Below, one piece after another: positions 26,138-34,401 of a DNA stretch of 64,000 nt. Location: positions 1-64,000 of the forward strand of contig SHWS01000004.1 of NCBI GenBank assembly GCA_009693705.1, read 5' to 3'. The translations under genes were made by a program, and so were the position numbers. The notes beneath the pieces are model-generated. The model was given only the letters and a program-made list of their open reading frames with translations, did no database searches and was not told the DNA's origin. The number at the start of each line of letters is the position of its first letter. Position 1 is the stretch's first letter. The stretch comes from Pelagibacteraceae bacterium (GTDB taxonomy: Bacteria > Pseudomonadota > Alphaproteobacteria > Pelagibacterales > Pelagibacteraceae).

Positions 26138-27250
26138 ATGTTAACTTATATTATTCCATTTATCATTTTAATCTTAGTAGTTGTATTTATTCACGAGTAC
26201 GGACATTATTATTTTGCAAGAAAATATGGAGTAGGGGTTACTGATTTTTCAATTGGTTTTGGTAAAGAAATTATTGGTTGGAATGACAAATTTGGTACAC
26301 GCTGGAAAATATGTTGGATCCCGCTTGGGGGCTACGTTAAATTTTTTGGCGATCGAAATGTATTTTCACAAGCTGATCAAGAGAAAATTTTAAAACAATA
26401 TAATAAAGAAGATCAAGATAAGTTATTTGTTTTAAAACCTTTATATCAAAGAGCTTTAATTGTGTTTGGCGGTCCGTTGGCTAATTTTTTATTAGCAATT
26501 TTGATCTTTTTTTCAATTTATACCTTTATCGGTAAAGATTTTACACCTGCAGTGATCAATGAAATAGACAAAGATAGTCCGGCCATGGTCGGTGGACTTA
26601 AGCAAAATGATATAATTTTAGAAATTGATAATAATGAAGTTAAATCAATTATGGATGTTTCAAAATTTATCACATTATCCACGGGTGATTTTATTGATTT
26701 TAAAGTTAAACGAACCGATGGCGACTATCTATTAAAAATAAAACCTAATATGGTCTTAAGTGATGATGAATTAGGTAATAAAATTAATAAAAGAATGGTC
26801 GGGATTAAACTTGGCGCTTATAATAATGAGATTAACCATGTAAAATTAGGCCCAGCTCAAGCTTTAATTTATTCTATCAAAGAAGTTTATTTTGTTTGTA
26901 GTTCTTCACTTAAATATATTTGGACGATGATCAAAGGTACTGGTGATACTTCTCAATTAGGTGGACCAATTAGAATTGCAAAGATTACAGGACAAGTTGC
27001 AGAAATCGGTATTTTACCTTTTATTTCGATAATGGCTTATATTTCAATAAGTTTAGGTTTAGTAAATTTATTTCCTATTCCTATGTTAGATGGTGGACAT
27101 TTAATGTTTTATGGAATTGAAAAAGTTTTAGGTCGCCCTTTATCGCAAAAAACTCAAGAAGGTTTTTTTCGAATCGGTATGTTTTTATTGGGATCATTGA
27201 TGTTTTTTACGACATTTAATGATCTAAAAGACCTTGGTTTATTCAATTAA
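26138..27250 (+). CDS. rseP: site-2 protease RseP
   Basis: This 370-residue intramembrane zinc metalloprotease has the HExxH motif at H19-H23 (FIHEYGH), a PDZ-like domain (about 120-220) and the LDG motif in LFPIPMLDGGHLM, the third metal-binding region. RseP cleaves anti-sigma factors and leftover signal peptides in the inner membrane. In many bacteria it sits beside dxr and bamA. Here the next gene is HU, so that gene order is not kept. Confidence 0.92.
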   Translation: MLTYIIPFIILILVVVFIHEYGHYYFARKYGVGVTDFSIGFGKEIIGWNDKFGTRWKICWIPLGGYVKFFGDRNVFSQADQEKILKQYNKEDQDKLFVLKPLYQRALIVFGGPLANFLLAILIFFSIYTFIGKDFTPAVINEIDKDSPAMVGGLKQNDIILEIDNNEVKSIMDVSKFITLSTGDFIDFKVKRTDGDYLLKIKPNMVLSDDELGNKINKRMVGIKLGAYNNEINHVKLGPAQALIYSIKEVYFVCSSSLKYIWTMIKGTGDTSQLGGPIRIAKITGQVAEIGILPFISIMAYISISLGLVNLFPIPMLDGGHLMFYGIEKVLGRPLSQKTQEGFFRIGMFLLGSLMFFTTFNDLKDLGLFN

Positions 27251-27403
27251 TTGAAATCATTTTAATTATCAAAAATAAGTAAAATCAACGTTTATTTGAT
27301 AAATACAACATATTGTGTGTTTTATTTTTTAGAACACTAAAAAAAAGCTTGATATTTCAACATTAATGACAAATAAGGTCAATTATCAACAACCGGAGCT
27401 AAA

Positions 27404-27679
27404 ATGAATAAAAAACAATTAATTGCAAAGCTTTCTGGCAAATTAAATATGAGCAAAGCTGATGCAGAACGTACTTTTGACACCATTACCTCAACAATTT
27501 TAGATGCATTAAAAGGTGATGATAATGTAAAAATTGCTGGGTTTGGTACATATAAAGTAGCTAAACGTAAGGCTAGAGTTGGAAGAAACCCTAGAACAGG
27601 TGAGCAAATTCAAATCGGCGCATCACAAAAAGTTAAATTCTTGCCTGCTAAAGCTTTAAAAGAAGTATTCAATAAATAA
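27404..27679 (+). CDS. hup: HU family DNA-binding protein
   Basis: This 91-residue histone-like protein binds and bends DNA non-specifically. It has the HU arms (GFGTYKVAKRKARVGRNPRT) and the helical dimer domain at the N-terminus. The PRTGEQI sequence at the arm tip includes the intercalating Pro. A Shine-Dalgarno GGAG is visible at 27395-27398, six bases before the ATG. A long hairpin follows the gene. It is the only evident DNA-binding nucleoid protein in the window. Confidence 0.95.
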   Translation: MNKKQLIAKLSGKLNMSKADAERTFDTITSTILDALKGDDNVKIAGFGTYKVAKRKARVGRNPRTGEQIQIGASQKVKFLPAKALKEVFNK

Positions 27680-27688
27680 GTAATTTTT

Positions 27689-27724
27689 TAACAACCTTAA
27701 TGCGATTAAACATTAAGGTTGTTA
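27689..27724. terminator. 14-bp inverted repeat after HU, between convergent genes
   Basis: TAACAACCTTAATG (27689-27702) pairs with CATTAAGGTTGTTA (27711-27724) across an eight-base loop. It lies ten bases after the HU stop and in front of the convergent bcp gene's 3' end. A T-run precedes the stem on the + strand, and an A-run follows it, so it does not look like a standard intrinsic terminator on either strand. It may stop transcription or shield 3' mRNA ends for both neighbours. Confidence 0.65.
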
Positions 27725-27797
27725 AAATGCAGATTCTGCATACCAATTTTTCTATATCAACATTAGTTATTTCGTAATTTAAAAAATAGGGTCTTTT

Positions 27798-28268
27798 TTA
27801 CTTATTGATAATATTTTCGAGTGTTTCTAAAACTTCCTTTGCGTGATCTTTTACTTTAACATTTTCCCAGATTTTTATAATTTTACGATTTTGATCAATT
27901 AGGAATGTAGTTCTAAGAATACCCAAAAACTCTCGACCCATAAATTTTTTCATGGCCCAAACTTTATATTGTTTAAGAACTTTTATTTCTTCGTCTGCTA
28001 ATAAATTAAATTTTATTTTATATTTATCTCTAAATTTATTGTGAGAATTTATGGTATCTTTTGAAATACCGTAGATTTCACAATTTAGTTTTTGAAATTT
28101 TGGTAGCAATTTATTAAAATCAACAGTTTCAATAGTGCATCCAGGTGTATCATCTTTTGGATAAAAATATAACACAACATATTTACCAATCGTATCTTTT
28201 AATGTGAAATTTTTTTCATCGGTTGAAGATAATGAAAAGCTAGGTGCTTTGGAATTTATTTTTAACAT
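27798..28268 (-). CDS. bcp: thioredoxin-dependent peroxiredoxin (Bcp / PrxQ)
   Basis: This 156-residue cytoplasmic peroxidase has the peroxidatic Cys44 in DDTPGCTIETVDF. The usual resolving Cys five residues later is missing (Asp). Another Cys at position 63 (KLNCEIYG) is the only other one, so it may work by a different cysteine partner or as a one-Cys type. The stop of the upstream GT-like gene (28268) overlaps this start by one base. Confidence 0.9.
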   Translation of the reverse strand: MLKINSKAPSFSLSSTDEKNFTLKDTIGKYVVLYFYPKDDTPGCTIETVDFNKLLPKFQKLNCEIYGISKDTINSHNKFRDKYKIKFNLLADEEIKVLKQYKVWAMKKFMGREFLGILRTTFLIDQNRKIIKIWENVKVKDHAKEVLETLENIINK

Positions 28269-29239
28269 TATAATTTATTTTCCTTCCATAATTTTTTGTA
28301 ATCTATAAAGGGTGCTAAACCATAATCTGAATTTACATTTGTTAAATGTAAAGATAAACTTTTAAGTGGTGAAATACAAATTTCATTTTTATACATTTTA
28401 TTTAAATATTTTTCAAAAGGATCATGTCGATCGAGACAGGTTTGATAAAAATTTTTCCAGTATTTTTTTAATAATTCTTTACTTGTTAAAAAAGTACAAA
28501 GTGTTCTATCAATTGTTTGCCAATGACGCTTACTTCCTATTAAAATATTAGTTTTTTTATTATTCGTATAAAGGTAAGGATAGTCTGATGGACACATGAA
28601 AATATCTCTTTCTAGTTGAGAGGCAATTCTTTCATAAGTAGCAATCATTTCCTCCATCATTGACTCAAAATGTAGATAATCGTCTTCAACAAAGAATAAT
28701 AAATCTGAATCTTCAGTTTTACCCATCTCAAAGGATTGTAATAAACTTGCAAGATTTGAGAATGTTTCTTTTGTTTTTTGTTTTTTGATAATGGATATAT
28801 ATTTATTGTGATTTAATTTAACAATATCAATATTGTTATCTTTTGATAATTTTTTTATTTTTATAAGATTTTTATCTTTAGAGCTGTCATCTATAACAAT
28901 TATTTTAAATTTTATCTTTGGATATTTGCTTTTACAAAATTTAGTTGATTTGATTAATGAATTTAAAGATCTAATTGAGTATTCTACTTTGGGCTGTTCA
29001 AATAATCTCTTTTTATTTTGATCCCAAATTTGAACCTCTGTATTCATTCTTAAAATAACTAGAACGGATTTAACTTTTTTGATAATTTTTACTTCTCCTA
29101 ATGGTAAAACAATAGATTTTTTATTAATGATCGAAAGATTTTCATTCAACTCTTTATTGAGTGTAGGTGATGTAAAGTTATTTTGATCTATAATTTCATA
29201 TCCTAGCAATCGTGCAATTTTTATAAAAATTTTTTTCAT
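28268..29239 (-). CDS. GT-A (family 2-like) glycosyltransferase domain protein
   Basis: The protein has 323 residues with a basic, unusual N-terminal section (1-80). A nucleotide-sugar-like section follows (FKIIVIDDSSKDKNLIKIKKL). The DLLFFVEDDYLHFESMMEEM segment contains an EDD in place of the DxD metal site. No membrane span is evident. The substrate is unknown. It is translationally coupled to bcp (one-base overlap) although the two functions are unrelated. Confidence 0.7.
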   Translation of the reverse strand: MKKIFIKIARLLGYEIIDQNNFTSPTLNKELNENLSIINKKSIVLPLGEVKIIKKVKSVLVILRMNTEVQIWDQNKKRLFEQPKVEYSIRSLNSLIKSTKFCKSKYPKIKFKIIVIDDSSKDKNLIKIKKLSKDNNIDIVKLNHNKYISIIKKQKTKETFSNLASLLQSFEMGKTEDSDLLFFVEDDYLHFESMMEEMIATYERIASQLERDIFMCPSDYPYLYTNNKKTNILIGSKRHWQTIDRTLCTFLTSKELLKKYWKNFYQTCLDRHDPFEKYLNKMYKNEICISPLKSLSLHLTNVNSDYGLAPFIDYKKLWKENKL

Positions 29240-29277
29240 AAATAATAAAATTTTATGTTATAAACAATTATATTAAT

Positions 29278-29661
29278 ATGAACATTAAATCATCACAAAC
29301 TCTAGTTTCTGAAGCTCTCAAAGAGATTAAGACAATAAACGTTAACGAAGCGTTTCAAATGATGAGTGATGCTCAGTGTAATATTATTGACATTAGAGAT
29401 GTTCGTGAATTAGAAAATGAAGGGCGTGTTGAAAACTCTCATCATATTCCACGGGGCATGCTTGAATTTTGGTTGGATCCTAGTAGTCCGTATTTTAGAG
29501 AAGGTAAATTAGACATTAATAAAGAAATGGTTTTATTTTGTGCTGGAGGTTTAAGATCAGCCTTAGCAGCTAAATCATTAAAAGACATGGGTTTTAAAAA
29601 AGTATCTCATATTGAAGGTGGATTTAGTGCAATGAGTCGTAGTAAATTTAAAATAATTTAA
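29278..29661 (+). CDS. rhodanese-like single-domain sulfurtransferase
   Basis: This 127-residue protein has the rhodanese CH2 motif (IIDIRDVRELENEGRVENS) and the active-site loop VLFCAGGLRSALAAKSL, whose Cys would carry a persulfide. The loop C-A-G-G-L-R-S has the six-residue length typical of rhodaneses rather than Cdc25-type phosphatases. It could move sulfane sulfur for thiosulfate or cysteine metabolism. It is divergent from the GT-like gene with a 38-base gap. Confidence 0.9.
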   Translation: MNIKSSQTLVSEALKEIKTINVNEAFQMMSDAQCNIIDIRDVRELENEGRVENSHHIPRGMLEFWLDPSSPYFREGKLDINKEMVLFCAGGLRSALAAKSLKDMGFKKVSHIEGGFSAMSRSKFKII

Positions 29662-29764
29662 GATAAAAACTTTTCTATTGAGCAATTTAAACTATCTTAC
29701 ATTTTAAACATTTTTAAATACACTAGTTAAGAATATAAAACGAGGATTAAAAAAATTTATATAT

Positions 29765-30238
29765 TTAATCATATAGATTTATTCTTCTTGCGTAGAATAT
29801 TCTAATAAACCAATAAAAAAATAAACCAACAGGTCCAATTAAATACGTTACAACCAGAGGTATGATTAAATGAATTTTATTGATTTGAAATTTTTGTGCA
29901 TCTGTGACAATCCAGCTACCAACAAATAAATTAATCGCTAAAAAATGGATCCAAAACATTATTAAAAATGAACTATTTGAAAATAAACTAGTTAAATTAT
30001 TAAAGCTTAGATAAAGACTAAAATTATTACTAAAATCATATAGGTTCGTATAAGATTTATAGAACATTAAAATATAAGAAGCGCCCAAAAGAAAAATAGG
30101 AAATATTGAAGTTACAAAGTACTTACATAGATATGATTGTGGAAAAAAAATTAACAATAACCAAAAGGGCAATACCCCTAAATTTATCCAGTAATAAAGA
30201 GTTTCTATTGTTAAATAGTTATAAATTTGTTCGTACAT
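29765..30238 (-). CDS. ABA4-like (DUF4281) membrane protein
   Basis: This 157-residue inner-membrane protein has four predicted spans. The pattern LPFWLLLIFFPQSYLCKYF, then WIHFLAINLFVGSWIVTDAQ, then VVTYLIGPVGLFFYW is what I know as the ABA4-like family. Plant ABA4 is a neoxanthin-synthesis factor, but bacterial members have no assigned function. It is divergent from recX with a 26-base gap. Confidence 0.75.
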   Translation of the reverse strand: MYEQIYNYLTIETLYYWINLGVLPFWLLLIFFPQSYLCKYFVTSIFPIFLLGASYILMFYKSYTNLYDFSNNFSLYLSFNNLTSLFSNSSFLIMFWIHFLAINLFVGSWIVTDAQKFQINKIHLIIPLVVTYLIGPVGLFFYWFIRIFYARRINLYD

Positions 30239-30264
30239 AGGATTATATTATATTAAATTCACTA

Positions 30265-30828
30265 ATGATTCCTATAAGAAATAGAAAAAAAACGTTAACC
30301 GCTACCGTCGAGGAAATGCGTAATTTTGCATTCAGTTATACCGAAAAATACGCTCCGTCCAAACAACAACTTAAAACTTATTTATTAAAAAAATATCTTA
30401 AAACTTCAATTACCAATGTTAAAAAACAAGACATAGTTGCTCTAATAGACGTAGTTTTATCCGATCTAGAGAAAAATAAATTTATTAATGATAAATTTTA
30501 TTCAGAAAGCAAAGCAAAAAGTATGATTCAAAGAGGTAGCTCAATCAATAAGATTAGAAATTATTTGTTAGGAAAAGGAATTCAAAACCAATTTATTAAA
30601 GATACAGTAAATAAAATTAAAGAAGAAAATTTAGATCAAGATTTTTTTTCAGCAATAAAACTTTGTAAAAAAAAAAGGATTGGACCAGCACGAAATGAAG
30701 ATAATAGACCTTTGTTTTATAAAAAAGATATATCCTTACTTGCTAGAAATGGTTTTGATTTTGAAACCTCAAAAAAAATAATGGACATTAACAAGGACGA
30801 ATATCTTAAAATAATTAATTTACTTTAA
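30265..30828 (+). CDS. recX: regulatory protein RecX
   Basis: The protein has 187 residues with three-helix repeats, including a KNKFINDKFYSESKAKSMIQRGSS-like middle and RIGPARNEDNRPLFYKKDIS near residues 135-154. RecX limits RecA filament extension. The sequence resembles the divergent, Lys-rich RecX of alphaproteobacteria. It is convergent with a 45-residue membrane-peptide gene, with a four-base overlap at the 3' ends. Confidence 0.8.
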   Translation: MIPIRNRKKTLTATVEEMRNFAFSYTEKYAPSKQQLKTYLLKKYLKTSITNVKKQDIVALIDVVLSDLEKNKFINDKFYSESKAKSMIQRGSSINKIRNYLLGKGIQNQFIKDTVNKIKEENLDQDFFSAIKLCKKKRIGPARNEDNRPLFYKKDISLLARNGFDFETSKKIMDINKDEYLKIINLL

Positions 30829-30962
30829 GTTTTATTTTTTTCTTTTTTAACTAAATTATTAGTTTTACTTCTGATAAAATTTCTTACAAAAACAAATACT
30901 AATAAACCAAAAATTGATACCGATACAATAATTATTAATATTATTCTTAATTGTTCATTCAT
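30825..30962 (-). CDS. single-span small membrane protein in the cysQ operon
   Basis: The product has 45 residues: MNEQLRIILIIIVSVSIFGL, then a hydrophobic stretch to about residue 26, then a basic cytoplasmic-looking tail (RNFIRSKTNN to the end). Its ATG at 30962 shares one base with the cysQ stop (TAATG), as in coupled operon genes, and its stop overlaps recX by four bases. I recognise no family. The clean coupling supports a real gene. Confidence 0.6.
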   Translation of the reverse strand: MNEQLRIILIIIVSVSIFGLLVFVFVRNFIRSKTNNLVKKEKNKT

Positions 30963-31735
30963 TATAAAATATTCTTACTTTTTAAAATTAAGCTTGGATT
31001 TTTAAAATCTTTTTTGCCATATAAAATTTCATTCCCATCAAAATCTGTAACCTGACCTCCAGAATGTTCTAATATTGCATGACCTGCAGCAATATCCCAT
31101 TCAGAGGCTCTTGGTTCTGCGGCATACAAATCAAATTCCCCTGCTGCTACAACGCAAAATTTATAAGAACTTTTCATTTTCTGGAAGTAGGTAATATTAT
31201 TAGATTTATGGATTTCCAAAATATCATTTCTTAATTTATTAGCGTAACTTACTGCTTTAATTTCAGTTGATATCTTTTTTTTTTTATTACTTAAATTAAT
31301 TTCATTATTATTTACGAGTTCATAACTATTTGACTTACTATATGCATAGAAAATTCTTTTTTTGCCAGGAGCCGTGACAATACCTATTAAAGGTCGGTTG
31401 TTAATAATTAAACCAGCATTTAAAGTAAATTCATCTCTGTTATCTATATAGTCTTTTGTTCCATCTATGGGATCAATTAACCAAAAATTTTTAAGTTCTT
31501 TTATATTTTTGTTCTTGGAGTTTTCTTCTGAAATTATCGGTATATTTGGAGTTAATAGTGAAATTCTTTCAGTTAGAATTTTGTTAACTTCAAGATCTGC
31601 ATCGGTTACTGGAGTTTTGTCAGCTTTGATTTGAATTTTAAGTCCATTTCTTCTTAATTCTAAAGCGGCATTTCCAGCTATTTTAAAAGTTTGTATTAAA
31701 TTTAAAGTTATCTTTTTTGACTCATTAATATTCAT
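30962..31735 (-). CDS. cysQ: 3'(2'),5'-bisphosphate nucleotidase CysQ
   Basis: This 257-residue enzyme of the inositol-monophosphatase fold hydrolyses PAP to AMP. The metal sites are visible as ISEENS, DPIDGTKDYI and EWDIAAGHAILEHSGGQV. It recycles PAP from sulfate assimilation or acyl-carrier transfer. Its ATG overlaps the DUF3553 gene by four bases. Given the sulfur genes at 38-48 kb it may serve general PAP clearance, but it is not part of that block. Confidence 0.92.
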   Translation of the reverse strand: MNINESKKITLNLIQTFKIAGNAALELRRNGLKIQIKADKTPVTDADLEVNKILTERISLLTPNIPIISEENSKNKNIKELKNFWLIDPIDGTKDYIDNRDEFTLNAGLIINNRPLIGIVTAPGKKRIFYAYSKSNSYELVNNNEINLSNKKKKISTEIKAVSYANKLRNDILEIHKSNNITYFQKMKSSYKFCVVAAGEFDLYAAEPRASEWDIAAGHAILEHSGGQVTDFDGNEILYGKKDFKNPSLILKSKNIL

Positions 31736-31902
31736 TTATAAAATTTCTCAATTCTAACTTCTTTAACATTAATGACTTTTTTTCCAACATTTTCAAAATT
31801 AATTGTCGCTTTATAGTTAATTATTGACTGAACTTGTCCAATACCCCAATCTTTACGAGCTGGATTAATTACTCTGTCACCTGGATCAAAATCTAAAATC
31901 AT
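31732..31902 (-). CDS. DUF3553 small protein (CarD-like Tudor fold)
   Basis: The protein has 56 residues from ATG 31902; a longer frame to 31995 would overlap the divergent mnmA gene and adds an unrelated sequence. The body [20 protein letters not shown] resembles the RNA-polymerase-interacting domain of CarD/Mfd, and DUF3553 is my best family match. It overlaps cysQ by four bases (ATGA) and starts 41 bases from mnmA on the opposite strand. Function is unproven. Confidence 0.75.
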   Translation of the reverse strand: MILDFDPGDRVINPARKDWGIGQVQSIINYKATINFENVGKKVINVKEVRIEKFYK

Positions 31903-31943
31903 ATAATTTAACTTATATTGTAAATAAGTATAAATACTATCAA

Positions 31944-33062
31944 ATGAATAAAGTTTTAAACACAATTGGATTAGATAAAAAGCCCTCAGAGACAAAAGTA
32001 GTGGTTGCCATGTCTGGTGGAGTTGACTCTTCTACAGTTGCGGCAATGATGAAGAAAGAAGGTTATGATGTCATTGGAATAACTTTAAAGCTTTATGATG
32101 AGGGCAAAGAAGTAGCTAAATCTAAACAGTGTTGCTCAGGTCAAGATATTATGGATGCCAAAAGAGTTTCTAATAAATTGGATATCGAACATAAAATTTT
32201 ATATTATCAAAATAAATTCAAGCAAGGAGTAATAGATAATTTTGTTGAAAGTTATTTAAAAGGAGAAACGCCAATTCCTTGCGTGCAATGTAATCAAACT
32301 GTAAAATTTAGAGACCTTTTTGAAGTATCTAAAGATCTTAAAGCAGATGCTTTGGTGACTGGTCATTATGTAAAAACTATAACATCGAATAATAGAACTG
32401 ATATGTATAGAGCTATAGATGAAAATAGAGATCAAAGTTATTTTTTATTCAACACCACTAGAGAACAACTAAATTATTTAAGATTTCCATTAGGTGGAAT
32501 GTTAAAAAATGAAACTAGAGAAATTGCAAAAAAATTAGAATTAAATGTTGCAGATAAACCTGATAGCCAAGACATCTGTTTTGTTCCTAATGGAGATTAT
32601 GCGTCTGTTATTCAAAAACTTAGACCTGACTCTTTCCGAAAAGGAAATATTAAAAATTTAAATGGAGATGTGGTTGGTGTGCATGATGGAATAATCAATT
32701 TTACAATAGGTCAAAGAAAAGGAATTAAAGTTTCAGATAAAGAAGCTTTATATGTTCTTAAAATTAATTCTGATAAAAACGAAATTATTGTTGGTCCAAA
32801 AGAAAAATTAGCAAAAAAAAAAATATCTTTAAAACAATTAAATTTATTAGCTGATATAAAAGAATTTGATCAAAATATTTTTGTTAAAGTTAGATCAACA
32901 GGCAGTTTATTAAAAGCTAAAATTATTCTTAAGGAAAATAACACAGCAGAGGTAAATTTAACAAATTCAGAGGATGGTATTTCACCTGGACAAGCCTGTG
33001 TTTTCTATACAATTGACCAGTTTGGTCATAAAGTTTTAGGTGGTGGCTGGATCGAAGAGTAA
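31944..33062 (+). CDS. mnmA: tRNA-specific 2-thiouridylase MnmA
   Basis: The enzyme has 372 residues and adds the 2-thio group to wobble U34 of Lys, Glu and Gln tRNAs. The P-loop is SGGVDS (24-29). The catalytic cysteines are C113 ([12 protein letters not shown]) and C212 (SQDICFV). The conserved N-terminal extension is short. It is divergent from the DUF3553-cysQ operon and followed on the opposite strand by a basic peptide gene. Confidence 0.96.
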   Translation: MNKVLNTIGLDKKPSETKVVVAMSGGVDSSTVAAMMKKEGYDVIGITLKLYDEGKEVAKSKQCCSGQDIMDAKRVSNKLDIEHKILYYQNKFKQGVIDNFVESYLKGETPIPCVQCNQTVKFRDLFEVSKDLKADALVTGHYVKTITSNNRTDMYRAIDENRDQSYFLFNTTREQLNYLRFPLGGMLKNETREIAKKLELNVADKPDSQDICFVPNGDYASVIQKLRPDSFRKGNIKNLNGDVVGVHDGIINFTIGQRKGIKVSDKEALYVLKINSDKNEIIVGPKEKLAKKKISLKQLNLLADIKEFDQNIFVKVRSTGSLLKAKIILKENNTAEVNLTNSEDGISPGQACVFYTIDQFGHKVLGGGWIEE

Positions 33063-33068
33063 AAAATA

Positions 33069-33152
33069 CTATTTCTTTTTATTTTTTCTTTTAGCTCTTC
33101 TTTTTTTAGAACCCTGTTTTCTTCGGCCTCTATGTTTTTTTGGGTAACTCAT
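33069..33152 (-). CDS. 27-residue very basic peptide with a Shine-Dalgarno site
   Basis: On the minus strand ATG at 33152 opens a 27-residue frame (MSYPKKHRGRRKQGSKKRRA, then a Lys/Arg/Asn tail) with a stop at 33069. The sequence is about 60% Lys and Arg. AGGA sits five bases before the ATG, one of the few clear ribosome sites here. Similar KQGSKKRR-type peptides occur as short annotated proteins in related genomes, as far as I recall. The gene fills a 163-base gap and is convergent with mnmA. Confidence 0.5.
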   Translation of the reverse strand: MSYPKKHRGRRKQGSKKRRAKRKNKKK

Positions 33153-33225
33153 TTAATCCTATTTTTTAATTGATTGACGTATTAAAGGGGATATAGCATT
33201 GTCTTAAATATTTTTCAAATTTTTT

Positions 33226-34401
33226 ATGTCAAAATCTTTTAAAACATTTTTAAAACATACCGCTAAAGATTATCATAACCACTCAATTAACCCGCCCGTA
33301 GTAAGAGCATCGACAATAATCTTTAAGTCAATGCAAGAAATAAGAAAAATGCAAAGGAAAGCTATAAAAGATCCAACAGGAGGTCATTTTGATTATGCAA
33401 GAGCCGGAACATCTACCACATATGTTCTACAAAAAATATTAACAGAACTTGAAGAATGTTATCACGTATTTGTTGCCCCTTCGGGAATGGCTTCAATTTT
33501 TTTAGCTATTATTAGTGTAGTTCGACCTGGTGATGAAATAATTATTTCAGATCCAGTTTATAGTCCAACAAGAATTTTAACTCAAGATTTTTTAAAAGAA
33601 TTTAATATAAAAACAAATATTTATAATCCTTACGATTTAAAAACTTTAGAAGAAAATATAACTAATAAAACAAAATTAATTTATGTTGAAAATCCAGGTA
33701 GTAATTCATTTGAATTTCAAGATTTAGGAAAAATTATTTCAATAGCAAAAAAAAATAAAATCTTGACAGCAATGGATAATACTTGGGCTACACCATACTA
33801 TTTTAAACCTATCAAGTTTGGTTTTGATATGGCAATCGTTTCCGCAACAAAATATTACTCTGGTCATTCAGATGTTATGGGGGGCAGCTTAGCAGTTAAT
33901 AAAAAAGTTTTTGATCGAGTTAAAATTTCTGAAAAGATTATAGGTTTAAGATTAGGACCGGATGATGCATATTTAATAACCAGAGGTTTAAGAACACTAG
34001 ATGTTCGATTAGATAGGCACTCAGAAAACGCACAAAAAATAGCAAAATTCTTATCTACTTATAAAAATATTGAACTTTTGTATCCATACAAAAAAAATTC
34101 TTTGAACTATAAAATGTGGAAAAAATATTATTCTGGTGCATCAGGATTAATTGGTCTTAAAATTAAATCTAATAATGTTAACTCGGTAAGAAAATTTGTT
34201 AATTCACTTAAGCTATTTGGTTATGGCTATAGTTGGGGAGGATTTGAAAGTTTAGTTTTACATCAAGAGCTCAGAGAAACGGGTAAAAGAAAATTTATGA
34301 ATGTAACTAAAAATCAACATTTAGTTAGATTACATATAGGCTTGGAAGACCCAAAAGATTTGATTGATGATTTAAAACAAGCCTTAAATAAATTAAAATG
34401 A
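33226..34401 (+). CDS. metC: cystathionine beta-lyase-like PLP enzyme
   Basis: This 391-residue enzyme of the Cys/Met metabolism family has the PLP-lysine in VSATKYYSGHSD (K209), the cofactor-binding FVAPSGMASIFL (82-93) and the family's YARAGTST loop. It likely cleaves cystathionine to homocysteine; gamma-lyase and beta-lyase members cannot be separated by eye. Its stop overlaps the MFS gene by four bases (ATGA), so both are an operon. Confidence 0.8.
   Translation: MSKSFKTFLKHTAKDYHNHSINPPVVRASTIIFKSMQEIRKMQRKAIKDPTGGHFDYARAGTSTTYVLQKILTELEECYHVFVAPSGMASIFLAIISVVRPGDEIIISDPVYSPTRILTQDFLKEFNIKTNIYNPYDLKTLEENITNKTKLIYVENPGSNSFEFQDLGKIISIAKKNKILTAMDNTWATPYYFKPIKFGFDMAIVSATKYYSGHSDVMGGSLAVNKKVFDRVKISEKIIGLRLGPDDAYLITRGLRTLDVRLDRHSENAQKIAKFLSTYKNIELLYPYKKNSLNYKMWKKYYSGASGLIGLKIKSNNVNSVRKFVNSLKLFGYGYSWGGFESLVLHQELRETGKRKFMNVTKNQHLVRLHIGLEDPKDLIDDLKQALNKLK

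Noticed and set aside
33063-33225. SAM-type riboswitch in front of the metC-like gene
   Set aside because: No conserved SAM-II or SAM-V core or stem pattern was found in the gap, which instead holds a basic peptide frame.
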